A DNA stretch of 64,000 bases from Clostridiales bacterium oral taxon 876 str. F0540 (GTDB lineage: Bacteria > Bacillota > Clostridia > Clostridiales > Clostridiaceae), in the NCBI GenBank assembly GCA_000466585.1, contig KE993478.1:1-64000 (forward strand), in the 5' to 3' direction. Within the stretch, counting starts at the first letter, position 1. Each line of letters starts with the position of its first letter. The translations under genes and the position numbers were made by a program. The notes below the pieces were generated by a model. It was not told the origin of the DNA, did no database searches, and saw only the letters and a program-made list of their open reading frames with translations. Shown piece by piece: positions 17,362 through 25,612 of this stretch.

Positions 17362-17541
17362 TTAAAGTACTATTTCAACGGAGTATAATCCATCGATATT
17401 TACAAACTTACCAATTGTAGATTTTTGGCCTGAAGGATTATTTATAAACTCATTGATATTTACAGTTTTCATAATCAGCTTACCGATCATTGGGTTTAAT
17501 TCGTTGGTTGTTCCATCTTTAAAATGTAATATTATTTTCAT
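17362..17541 (-). CDS. 59-residue unknown protein
   Basis: Short minus-strand gene with AAAGGAGG five bases before the ATG at 17539-17541. The translation begins MKIILHFKDGTTNELNPMIG and ends FVNIDGLYSVEIVL, with a strand-rich, soluble composition. Codon use is like that of the neighbours. I do not recognise the family. Its 5' leader contains a 9-bp inverted repeat CTCGAATAA/TTATTCGAG (17557-17565 and 17637-17645), so a structured leader is possible. Confidence 0.7.
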   Translation of the reverse strand: MKIILHFKDGTTNELNPMIGKLIMKTVNINEFINNPSGQKSTIGKFVNIDGLYSVEIVL

Positions 17542-17793
17542 AATTTCCTCCTTTCACTCGAATAACTGGGTAGTCAAGCTCGTTTATTTTGTTCACAGAC
17601 TGCCTGTTGAAGTCAATTTAGAATTTCAGCCTACGTTTATTCGAGATACTGTTTATCTTATTTAATTTATTCAAGAATCAAGAGTTTTGTTCTTAAATTT
17701 TATAATATTAATTAAATATATGAGGAAATACCAGAAGTATTAAGGTGCGGTTAATATTAGAACTGTATAATAAAAAAGAAAGGAAAGTTTAAA

Positions 17794-18531
17794 ATGAATG
17801 AGACAATAAAAATATTATTAGACCATAGATCAATCAGAAACTATAAGGAAGACATGGTAAGTGATGAAGAGTTGGACTACATAATAAGAGCTGCTCAAGC
17901 TGCTCCATCATCAATTAATGGACAACAGGTAAGCATAATTGCAGTTAAGGACAAAGAAAGAAAAGCAAAAATTGCAGAGTTTGCTGGAGGTCAAAAGTGG
18001 ATTGATGAAGCTCCGGTATTTCTAATCTTTGCATCAGATTTTTATAGAGCTAAGTTAGCGGCTGAAAAGAATGGAGTAGATTTAGTTATTACAGAAAATA
18101 TAGAATCTACAATGGTAGGTTGTGTTGATGTAGGATTGGCTATGGGAAGTGCAATAGCAGCTGCAGAATCTTTAGGACTTGGAATTGTACCTATTGGAGG
18201 AGTTAGAAGAGAGCCTGAAGAGCTTATAAAATTATTAGAGCTTCCTAAGTATGTATATCCAGTATGCGGATTGGTTGTAGGGCATCCAAAAGATGAATCA
18301 GCTCCTAAACCAAGACTTCCAAAGGAAGCTGTATATCATGAAGAAAAGTATAATAGCAGTCAAAAAGAAATGATTGATAGATATGACGAAGAAATGTCCG
18401 ACTATATGAGAAAAAGAACAAAAGGCGAAAGTGATAGAAACTGGTCACAGGGAATTGCAAGCACCTATAAATTCGTATACTATCCTAAGGTTAGTGCTTC
18501 AATTAGGAAACAAGGTTATGAAAGCAAATAA
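17794..18531 (+). CDS. NfsA-like FMN nitroreductase / NADPH oxidoreductase
   Basis: 245 residues, the usual length for the NfsA group. The N-terminal FMN phosphate-binding motif DHRSIRNYKED and AAQAAPSSINGQQVSIIAV are intact. The central GLAMGSAIAAAESLGLGIVP supports the dimer and flavin site. The C-terminal RKRTKGESDRNWSQGIASTY, an Arg-rich NADPH-binding region, supports the NfsA group. The enzyme reduces nitro compounds, quinones or flavins in the cytosol; the natural substrate is unknown. AAAGGAAAG precedes the ATG. Monocistronic. Confidence 0.88.
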   Translation: MNETIKILLDHRSIRNYKEDMVSDEELDYIIRAAQAAPSSINGQQVSIIAVKDKERKAKIAEFAGGQKWIDEAPVFLIFASDFYRAKLAAEKNGVDLVITENIESTMVGCVDVGLAMGSAIAAAESLGLGIVPIGGVRREPEELIKLLELPKYVYPVCGLVVGHPKDESAPKPRLPKEAVYHEEKYNSSQKEMIDRYDEEMSDYMRKRTKGESDRNWSQGIASTYKFVYYPKVSASIRKQGYESK

Positions 18532-18538
18532 TTAATTG

Positions 18539-18567
18539 TTGAACTTTTTTGAAAAGTAGAATATAAT
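18539..18567 (+). promoter_or_regulatory. promoter of the tyrS leader
   Basis: TTGAAC (18539-18544), 17 bases, TATAAT (18562-18567). Confidence 0.8.
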
Positions 18568-18599
18568 ATATAAAAATAAATATTAAAATGCTTTGATAA

Positions 18600-18872
18600 G
18601 AAAGAGTAGGATACAGGTTGTCTTTACAGAGAGTTCCCGGTTGGTGAGAGGGTCAGGAAACGGTATTTGAATACGTCTTTGAGCAGAAGGTCAAATCCTT
18701 ATATTTAAGGTAGTAGACTGTTTACGGAGCCCTTCACCCGTTATAGTGATAGAGTATCGTTTGATAAAAACCGTACTTGAAGAGGTTGATATGGTGACAT
18801 ATTGATAAATTAAGGTGGTAACACGGGAATATACTCCCGTCCTTTAGATTTCTAAAGGACGGGAGTTTTTTA
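18600..18872 (+). ncRNA. T-box leader, tyrosine specifier
   Basis: The leader has the T-box sequence AAGGTGGTAACACGGG at 18812-18827, followed by a terminator (ACTCCCGTCCTTTAG at 18833-18847 against CTAAAGGACGGGAGT at 18852-18866 plus T-run). On the 3' side of stem I the specifier context GAA-TAC-GTCTTTGAGC gives UAC (18672-18674), a tyrosine codon, which agrees with the tyrS gene downstream. Uncharged tRNA-Tyr should stabilise the antiterminator and let transcription proceed. Confidence 0.93.
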
Positions 18873-18961
18873 TTTTTATGTTAGAAGTAGATTGCGAGGC
18901 TATCTGCTTAATCATAAGAATTCGACTTCACAGCAATTTAATTAAAGGGAGGTAAAAAATT

Positions 18962-20164
18962 ATGATGAGTGTGGAAGAACAAATCAAAATTATTACAAAA
19001 GGAGCAGCTGAGGTTATAAACTTAGAAGATTTAGAGGAAAAGTTAAGGGAAGCACAGAAGGAAAACAGAGGTTTAGTTGTAAAGCTGGGACTTGATCCTT
19101 CAGCCCCGGACATTCATCTAGGTCATGCAGTAGTGCTTAGAAAAATGAAGCAGATTCAAGATTTAGGACATAAGGTAGTTATAATTATTGGTGACTTTAC
19201 CGGTATGATCGGAGATCCTACAGGAAAGTCAAAAACAAGAAAACAGCTTACAAGTGAAGAGGTTTTAGAAAATGCAAGGACCTATGAGAGACAAATTTTT
19301 AAGATTTTAGATAAGGATAAGACAGAATTAAGATTTAACAGTGAATGGCTTTCAAAGCTAAACTTTAAAGAAGTTATTGAACTTGCTTCAAAGTATACTG
19401 TAGCCAGGATGCTTGAGAGAGAGGATTTTAAAAATAGATTTAAGAATCAGCTTAGTATAGGTATTCATGAGTTCTTCTACCCTTTAATGCAGGGCTTTGA
19501 TTCTGTGGCTATAAATGCAGATATTGAGCTTGGAGGAACAGATCAAAGATTCAATGTTCTTATGGGAAGAACTCTTCAGAAGGACTACGGAAAGGAATGT
19601 CAAATAGCTTTGTTCATGCCACTTCTGGAAGGAATAGATGGATCAGAAAAAATGAGTAAAAGCTTAGGTAATTATGTTGGTATTAATGAAAGCTCAAAGG
19701 ATATATACACAAAGGTAATGCAAATTCCTGATAGTTTAATTATAAAATACTTTGAGCTTACGACAGATATTCATCCTGATGAAATAAATAACATAGACGA
19801 ACAACTGAAAAAAGGAGCAAATCCAAGAGATATAAAAATGAGATTGGCTAAGGAAGTAACTGCTTTATACCACGGAGATATGGAGGCAAGTGCTGCTGAA
19901 GAACATTTCAAAAGCTTGTTTCAAAAAAATGAATTACCGGAAGATATTTTAGAGATTAATATAAGCCATGAAGATTCATTAATCGATATTATTGTAAATT
20001 CAAAATTAGTACCTTCAAAAAGTGAAGCAAGAAGACTTGGGGTGCAGGGAGGCATTAAATTAAATGGAAATAAGATATCAGATTTGGCTTCCATAGTTTT
20101 AAATAATAAAGATATAATTCAGGTTGGAAAAAGAAAATTTTTCAGAGTGCTGAAAACAGAATAA
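18962..20164 (+). CDS. tyrS: tyrosyl-tRNA synthetase
   Basis: 400 residues. Class I signatures are complete: DIHLGHAVVLRKM (HIGH-like, about residues 50-62) and GSEKMSKSLGNYV (KMSKS, about 230-242). A C-terminal S4 RNA-binding domain begins near residue 335 (SKLVPSKSEARRLGVQGGIK). The N-terminal half resembles the TyrZ-type rather than the shorter TyrS-type enzyme. GGGAGG lies 9 bases before the first of two adjacent ATG codons. Expression is controlled by the T-box leader directly upstream. Confidence 0.95.
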   Translation: MMSVEEQIKIITKGAAEVINLEDLEEKLREAQKENRGLVVKLGLDPSAPDIHLGHAVVLRKMKQIQDLGHKVVIIIGDFTGMIGDPTGKSKTRKQLTSEEVLENARTYERQIFKILDKDKTELRFNSEWLSKLNFKEVIELASKYTVARMLEREDFKNRFKNQLSIGIHEFFYPLMQGFDSVAINADIELGGTDQRFNVLMGRTLQKDYGKECQIALFMPLLEGIDGSEKMSKSLGNYVGINESSKDIYTKVMQIPDSLIIKYFELTTDIHPDEINNIDEQLKKGANPRDIKMRLAKEVTALYHGDMEASAAEEHFKSLFQKNELPEDILEINISHEDSLIDIIVNSKLVPSKSEARRLGVQGGIKLNGNKISDLASIVLNNKDIIQVGKRKFFRVLKTE

Positions 20165-20340
20165 ATATTAAGCAAAACAGTGATACATGAGCGTTTTAAT
20201 TATAAAGTAAGGCAAGATGATTAAAATTATGATAATTTTACAGAATAAAGTATTTAACAAAGTCAAAAGAGTTATTTATAATTATATTATTAGATATAAA
20301 TTAACGTAAAATAAATTAAAATGTTTTAAGGGGGATTCTT

Positions 20341-21087
20341 ATGCCAAGTACAATAACCTATGTGTTTATTGTTTTTGCTGTTATTCTTGTTATATTTGGG
20401 GTGCTTATAAAATATTACAAGTGCTATTGGCTCATTTCAGGCTACAATTTATCTTCTAAGGAGGAAAAGGCTAAATATGATATCGTTCCGCTTGGAAATT
20501 TGATGGCTAAGCTTTGTTTTTCTATGGCAGCAGTGTTTGGAGTCGCAGCAGCATTTTCTTATTTTAAGATTAATGCAGGTATTTTACCTGCTGTGTTTTC
20601 TGTTTTTATTATCGTTCCTTACTTTGTAATCAAGGCGCAAAAATATGGGCCTGGAGGTGCTTCGAGCACTCAAAGCAAAATAGCTATCGGATTAGTAATC
20701 GGAGTATTAATAGCTTCAGGAATTTTAGTAGGGGCACTATTTACTCATGGAAACAAAGAAACTCAAGTAATAGTCAGTGATAATTTAATAGATATAAAAG
20801 GCCCCTATTCAAGTAAGTATTCAATTAAGGGGATAGAAAGCATAGAGCTAAAGGATACTATGCCGGAAATTTTAAGCAAGAGCATAGGTTACGATATGGG
20901 AAGCTCTCAAAAAGGAGATTTTAATCTGAAGGGAATAGGTGGAGCCAGACTATATATAAATAATGAAAAAGGTCCTTACATTTATATTAGAAAGGAAGGA
21001 AAGTATATAATTATAAATCTTAAGGATGAGAATAAAACGAGAGAGCTATATGATGATATAAAAGCAGCATTAGGTAAGGTAAAATAA
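20341..21087 (+). CDS. DUF3784 membrane protein with PH-like C-terminal domain
   Basis: 248 residues. Helix 1 (about 5-25) is followed by the DUF3784 motif YWLISGYNLSSKEEKAKYD, two more helices near 58-98 and a fourth near 117-137. The C-terminal 105 residues look like a bacterial PH-like domain (YSIKGIESIELKDTMPEI, then YIYIRKEGKYIIINLKDENK). Function is unknown. AAGGGGGA precedes the ATG. A repeat-type terminator lies downstream. Confidence 0.75.
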   Translation: MPSTITYVFIVFAVILVIFGVLIKYYKCYWLISGYNLSSKEEKAKYDIVPLGNLMAKLCFSMAAVFGVAAAFSYFKINAGILPAVFSVFIIVPYFVIKAQKYGPGGASSTQSKIAIGLVIGVLIASGILVGALFTHGNKETQVIVSDNLIDIKGPYSSKYSIKGIESIELKDTMPEILSKSIGYDMGSSQKGDFNLKGIGGARLYINNEKGPYIYIRKEGKYIIINLKDENKTRELYDDIKAALGKVK

Positions 21088-21218
21088 TAACTTAAAATAT
21101 ATGATATATTGGAATGGGGTAAAAAAGTTTATACCTTATGCATTGCTATTTAAATTATCAAAAACCTTAATCTCAAGTGAGATTTAAATATTAAGATTGG
21201 AAGTAACTTGAGTAAAAG

Positions 21219-21332
21219 AAAGGCTGACTAAAACAGCTAAACTTAGCGCGGCATTTGGGAACTTAGAAGCTTGAGTTTTGAAGTACTCAATTGCTACGCC
21301 ACAGGTTTAAGTTGCTTTAGTCAGTCTTTTTT
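21219..21332. repeat. large imperfect inverted repeat, bidirectional terminator
   Basis: AAAGGCTGACTAAAACAGC (21219-21237) is inverted near GCTTTAGTCAGTCTTTTT (21314-21331). It sits between convergent genes and is a member of the family with CTAAAACA-N-CTAAACTTAGC arms. Confidence 0.75.
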
Positions 21333-21346
21333 ATATGTTTTAATAA

Positions 21347-21673
21347 TTATTTAAGTCCACTTATCTTGCCTTTTAAAGCTTTTAAACGGCCGTTTACATA
21401 ATTAACAAGTTCATACTTGTTGTCTTTTATTTCTGTTGGTGCTTTAGAAATTATAGATAAGATATCTAAGTAATTAGCTTTTACTTCTTCTGAAACAGTA
21501 TTTGTTAAATGCTTATCTTTTACTCTCCAGTATACGTTGTTAAATTCATCTGCCTGTCTCTTAGTATAATGTCCTTTTTCAACACCAAACTGAAAAAGGT
21601 CTGCAGCAGCTTCTAATTCATCTAAATCTTCAGCTTCTAAAGTTTCGCTTATAAGAGTTTGAAAAGCTTTCAT
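21347..21673 (-). CDS. unknown helical protein, 108 residues
   Basis: Soluble, mainly helical and acidic (LISETLEAEDLDELEAAADL near the N-terminus), with a basic C-terminus. No signal peptide or cysteine. AAGGAGTG precedes the ATG. The leader upstream holds a hairpin (CATATAC...GTATATG, about 21713-21736). Not recognised. Monocistronic, ending at the repeat-type terminator. Confidence 0.65.
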   Translation of the reverse strand: MKAFQTLISETLEAEDLDELEAAADLFQFGVEKGHYTKRQADEFNNVYWRVKDKHLTNTVSEEVKANYLDILSIISKAPTEIKDNKYELVNYVNGRLKALKGKISGLK

Positions 21674-21967
21674 AATATCACTCCTTCTTAGTGAGCTAAC
21701 AATATTTTAAGCGTATATGGTAATTCATATACTAGAGAATATTGGTTATAATGTCAGCTCTCAATCATTGTCAGCGGTTATTATGATAGCTTGTTTACAA
21801 ATTTTTGTCAACATTTATTTAATTTTAATGGACAATAGTTTGTATTACTTTATGTTTTAGTAAGAATATAATAGAAATTAAGAGATATTTAGGAATATAA
21901 TTGAAAAAAATAGATAATTTAGAATATAATTAGAAGTATTACAGATTAGAGAGCAGGCGAGAATATT

Positions 21968-22576
21968 ATGATAGTTACTTATGAAGAAGTATTAGAGTAT
22001 ATCAGTAATTTGATAAAAGAAAATAGAAGAGAATGGTTTCCTTTTAGAAGCAGATTGGAGCATACCATGAGGGTCCTGAAGTGGGCTCAGAGAATTCAAA
22101 AGCATGAAGGTGGGAATATGGAGGACTTAACTATAGCAATACTCTTTCATGATACCGGATGGGATGAAAATATACCTCATGCTGAGATTAGTGCAAGATT
22201 TGTGGAGAAATATTTAAAAGAAAAGAATTTTGAGGAAGACAGATTAAATAGAGTAGTTGCTATAGTGAGGAAGCATAGTTCCAAGAATATTCCTAGTGAG
22301 GAACTTACGCTCGAAGAAAGAATAATGATAGATGCTGATTTACTTGATGAGGTTGGAGCGTTATCGATAGTTTGGGATAGCATGGCTGTTGCTCTTGAAG
22401 ACAGTCCAAGCTATATGAAGTTTTATCAAAGAAATAAGTTTTATTTTGAAAAGTTAAGAAATCAAACAACCATGCTTAAAACGGAGACAGGAAGAAGAAT
22501 TTATGATAGACAAATAGAGTTTTTAGAGAATTTTATCAAAAAGCTTGAATTTGAGCTGGGATTAAGAGAAGAATAA
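21968..22576 (+). CDS. HD-domain phosphohydrolase
   Basis: 202 residues. The HD metal site is complete: H in RSRLEHTMRVLKWA (about residue 30), HDTGWDENIPH (about 60-70) and the distal D in MIDADLLDEVGAL (about 120). The fold is that of small HDIG-type phosphohydrolases that act on nucleotides; the substrate is unknown. A weak GAGCAGGCGAG lies before the ATG. A small membrane protein and a cyclase-family gene follow closely (20-base gap, then overlap), suggesting one transcript. Confidence 0.82.
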   Translation: MIVTYEEVLEYISNLIKENRREWFPFRSRLEHTMRVLKWAQRIQKHEGGNMEDLTIAILFHDTGWDENIPHAEISARFVEKYLKEKNFEEDRLNRVVAIVRKHSSKNIPSEELTLEERIMIDADLLDEVGALSIVWDSMAVALEDSPSYMKFYQRNKFYFEKLRNQTTMLKTETGRRIYDRQIEFLENFIKKLEFELGLREE

Positions 22577-22596
22577 ATTAACTTGGAGGTAACAAT

Positions 22597-22782
22597 ATGA
22601 ATGAATCATTAAAGGAAGTAATTTTTAAATTCTTCTTTATACTGGCATTCTTTTTGATTGTCGGATATTTTGTAAAGTCGTTTAATATGAATTTTAATAA
22701 GGCCTTTTTCATGTCACTAGGAATGTCTACAGTTGATTTAGTTATATTTATATATAAAAAGAGTAAAAAAGCAAATGAGTAA
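22597..22782 (+). CDS. small two-helix membrane protein
   Basis: 61 residues with two hydrophobic segments (about 9-27 and 36-53) and a Lys-rich C-terminus (YKKSKKANE). TTGGAGGT lies 9 bases before the ATG. Its end overlaps the start of the next gene by 8 bases, a sign of coupled translation. No known family recognised. Confidence 0.65.
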   Translation: MNESLKEVIFKFFFILAFFLIVGYFVKSFNMNFNKAFFMSLGMSTVDLVIFIYKKSKKANE

Positions 22783-23395
22783 AATAATTGATTTAACAAG
22801 AGAAATAAGTAATAATATGCCTGTATATCCCGGTGATGATGAAGTAAAGCTTTATCAGACAAATTTTATAGATAAAGATGGATTTAACAATCATAGGCTT
22901 GAAACAGGAATGCACATAGGAACACATGTAGACGGTCCTATGCATATGACTGCAAATAATATTTATGTAAGTGAAATAGAGCTTGATAAGTTTATAGGCA
23001 GAGGAATATTAATTGATGCTAAGGGCGAAAAAATAATTGATTATAAGAAAGAATACGAAAGACTTATTATAGAAGAAAGTATTGTTGTTATTAATACTGG
23101 TTTTTCTAAAGAGTTTGGAACTGAAAAATATTTTAGTGAGCATCCGATTATAAGCAGAAACTTTGGAGAGCTGTTAATAAGAAAAAAGGTAAAGGCTCTT
23201 TGTATAGATATTCCTTCACCTGATAGATATCCTTTTGAAATGCATAAGCTTTTACTGAAAAGCAGTATTTTAATTGGCGAGAATCTAACTAACCTAGATA
23301 AGCTGGAGGGGATCACTGATTTCGAGATTTTTATTATACCTCTTAATATAAGGGCTGATGGTTCCATGGCAAGAATTTTTGCTAAAATAGGCTGA
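22775..23395 (+). CDS. cyclase-family metal hydrolase (kynurenine formamidase-like)
   Basis: 206 residues. The metal-binding motif HIGTHVDGPMHM (about residues 47-58) follows the family's H-x-G-T-H-x-D-x-P-x-H pattern. The start LTREISNNMPVYPGDDEVKL is also typical of the cyclase/formamidase family (PF04199). Such enzymes hydrolyse amides such as N-formylkynurenine, but no kynurenine genes are nearby, so the substrate is open. The start overlaps the preceding small membrane gene. Confidence 0.85.
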   Translation: MSKIIDLTREISNNMPVYPGDDEVKLYQTNFIDKDGFNNHRLETGMHIGTHVDGPMHMTANNIYVSEIELDKFIGRGILIDAKGEKIIDYKKEYERLIIEESIVVINTGFSKEFGTEKYFSEHPIISRNFGELLIRKKVKALCIDIPSPDRYPFEMHKLLLKSSILIGENLTNLDKLEGITDFEIFIIPLNIRADGSMARIFAKIG

Positions 23396-23491
23396 TAGCA
23401 GCACAAGTAACTCCAGCATATTTTAATTAGCCGGTGGAATAATAACTCCGAATAATTATTTTAATGGGAAATTCTAAGGAGTGAACTAGCT

Positions 23492-23740
23492 ATGAAAGAT
23501 AATCAAAGCGGAGTTGAGGGTGTTTTAACGTTAAACTATAATTCACACCAGGAAAAAAATATAATAGAAGCTTCTGCAGCTCAGCTTTCAGCAGGGGATA
23601 ATAATTCTGTAGTTCTACTGGAATACAGCCAAAAGAAAGAATTTGATACAGAAGATTATAAAAACAAGGAAAGCGAAAAATATTCAATAGATGCGGATAA
23701 GCTGATTTCTTTAATTAAGGAGCACGGTTCAAAGATGTAG
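23492..23740 (+). CDS. unknown 82-residue soluble protein
   Basis: Hydrophilic, acidic; no membrane segment. CTAAGGAGTG lies before the ATG. The C-terminal half is very charged (EFDTEDYKNKESEKYSIDAD). Coding potential is supported by the good binding site and a lack of overlap. Family not recognised. Confidence 0.55.
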   Translation: MKDNQSGVEGVLTLNYNSHQEKNIIEASAAQLSAGDNNSVVLLEYSQKKEFDTEDYKNKESEKYSIDADKLISLIKEHGSKM

Positions 23741-23861
23741 TACAAAAATTGTTCTGTTACTCGTTAAAAAGGCAGAGAATATGTTAAATAGCATATTTTC
23801 TGCTTTTAAAATGAATTTTACTAGTCTAATAGTTATTAAGTCAATGAAAGGGGAGAAGGGT

Positions 23862-24482
23862 ATGAATTTTAATGATAGAGCTACTAAATGGGACGATCCC
23901 CAAAGAGTAAAAAGGGCTCAAATCATTTCAGAGCAAATAAAAAAGTTTACTGATATAAAAGTTAATTGCAAAGCTTTGGAATTTGGATGTGGGACAGGCC
24001 TAATAAGCTTTAATCTTAAGGATGAGTTTAAGAGTATTGATCTTGTAGATACATCGGAGGGGATGATTGAAGTATTAAACTCCAAGATCAAAGAAAATAA
24101 TATAGGGAATATGAGAGCTTTTGAGCTTGATATTAATAAAGAAAATAAGCTTGAATATGAAAGCTATGATATTATCTATTCATCCATGGTAATGCACCAC
24201 GTTATAAATCTAGAAGAAACCTTAAAAAATCTTTATAGCCTCATAAAGAAAGGCGGATGTCTTTGTATTGTTGATTTAGATAAAGATGATGGAAGCTTCC
24301 ACGCAGAAGAAGAGGGTTTTAATGGGCATAATGGGTTTAATCAAGAGGAGTTTTCAAGTCTACTTAGCCAGATAGGATTTGATAGAATAAAATCTAAGAC
24401 ATTTTATCATGGGGAAAAGGAATTAACTAATAGGCGAGTAAAATATTCTTTGTTTATAATGTTAGGAGCTAAAAGTAAATAA
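23862..24482 (+). CDS. class I SAM-dependent methyltransferase
   Basis: 206 residues. Motif I ALEFGCGTGLISFNL (about residues 37-51), motif II DLVDTSEGMIEVL and the motif IV region YDIIYSSMVMHHV are clear, with post-motif LKKGGCLCIVDLDKDDG-like sequence. The HH after motif IV resembles methyltransferases acting on small molecules. The start at 23862 follows AAGGGGAGAAGG. A longer frame from 23781 covers AT-rich leader and is rejected. A clean terminator follows. Confidence 0.87.
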   Translation: MNFNDRATKWDDPQRVKRAQIISEQIKKFTDIKVNCKALEFGCGTGLISFNLKDEFKSIDLVDTSEGMIEVLNSKIKENNIGNMRAFELDINKENKLEYESYDIIYSSMVMHHVINLEETLKNLYSLIKKGGCLCIVDLDKDDGSFHAEEEGFNGHNGFNQEEFSSLLSQIGFDRIKSKTFYHGEKELTNRRVKYSLFIMLGAKSK

Positions 24483-24550
24483 TATACTATTTTACAGTAT
24501 TATGTAGTTATAGTACAATTACACTAAAGGACTTAAATAGTAGGCTTTAG

Positions 24551-24577
24551 ATCCGTCTCAACCAGACGGATTTTTTA
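24551..24577 (+). terminator. terminator after the methyltransferase
   Basis: ATCCGTCT (24551-24558) pairs with AGACGGAT (24564-24571), followed by TTTTTT. Confidence 0.88.
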
Positions 24578-24627
24578 TAATATCTTGAATCAGGAGAGTT
24601 GAAAAAGATTATGAAAGGATTGATACT

Positions 24628-25569
24628 ATGGAACTTTGGGATATATTGGATTCAGAAAGAAATAAAACGGGAAGAACAATTGTAAGAGGAGAGAAGCTTA
24701 AGGAAGGAGAGTATCATCTAGTTGTCCATATATGGATTTTAAATGATAAGAATGAATACTTAGTTCAGAAAAGAGCAGAACATTTGAAACTGTTACCGGG
24801 ATTCTGGGCTGCTACAGGAGGTTCTGCTGTTGCAGGTGAATATGACAGCAAGCTTGCAGCAATAAGAGAAGCTAAAGAAGAATTAGGGATAGATTTGGAT
24901 ACAAATAATATGACCAGGCTTATGTCTATAAAGAGGAAGGATAATCATGCCGATGTATGGCTTGTGAGACAAAATGTTGATCTTCAAGATATAAATCTTC
25001 AGGCTGAGGAGGTAAGCGAGGCTAAGTGGGTAAGCAAGGAAGATCTTGAAAGGATGATAAGCTCAGGTATATTCCATGATTATGGCGCAGAATACTTTCA
25101 TAATATCTTCAGAGTTATGAGAAGGTGTTTAAGCTGTGAAATAGTTAAGGGGAACACAGAAACTACAGGTGGTATTATTTTAGAAACTAAATATTTCCAT
25201 GCGCATCAGGATTTTGCTTATCCCATACCCGGCTTAGTAATACTAGCTTCTAAAAGACATATATATTCTATTGACGAGATGTATGAAGAGGAAGCAGCTG
25301 AGTATATAGAAGTACTAAGAAAAATAAGAGCAGCGCAAAGAAAAGTGCTTGGTATTGACTATGTTTACTATTTTTATAATGAAGATACTACTCATCATTT
25401 TCATACTTGGATGGTACCAAGATATTCATGGATGAAGGAATTTGGAAGGTCAGTAGAGGCTGTTAGACCTGTTCTTTTATATTCAAAAGAGAATATGAAA
25501 AGTGAGGAAAACATTTCTGAAGTTAAAAAGGCAGCAGAAAGGCTTTACAGAGAATTAAATAAAAAATAA
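24628..25569 (+). CDS. NUDIX hydrolase fused to a HIT-like domain
   Basis: 313 residues. The N-terminal half (about 1-160) is a NUDIX domain. Its box runs from GGSAVAGEYDS to LAAIREAKEELGI and fits GX5EX7REUXEEXGU. The opening WDILDSERNKTGRTIVRGE resembles the isopentenyl-diphosphate isomerase-like NUDIX group. The C-terminal half (about 170-300) ends in DTTHHFHTWMVPRYSWM, a HIT-like active-site strand with fewer His than the classic HxHxH. Both domains act on nucleotide-type phosphates, so a two-step hydrolase is possible. The weak AAAGGATTG precedes the ATG. Confidence 0.8.
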   Translation: MELWDILDSERNKTGRTIVRGEKLKEGEYHLVVHIWILNDKNEYLVQKRAEHLKLLPGFWAATGGSAVAGEYDSKLAAIREAKEELGIDLDTNNMTRLMSIKRKDNHADVWLVRQNVDLQDINLQAEEVSEAKWVSKEDLERMISSGIFHDYGAEYFHNIFRVMRRCLSCEIVKGNTETTGGIILETKYFHAHQDFAYPIPGLVILASKRHIYSIDEMYEEEAAEYIEVLRKIRAAQRKVLGIDYVYYFYNEDTTHHFHTWMVPRYSWMKEFGRSVEAVRPVLLYSKENMKSEENISEVKKAAERLYRELNKK

Positions 25570-25612
25570 GATGCTAAATGCCATGGGGATGTGTGGCAAT
25601 AGGGGGTTAATA

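Noticed and set aside
17232..17665. Two plus-strand frames of 62 and 70 codons
   Set aside because: The first is low-complexity AT translation; the second lies opposite the better supported 59-codon minus-strand gene and its leader.
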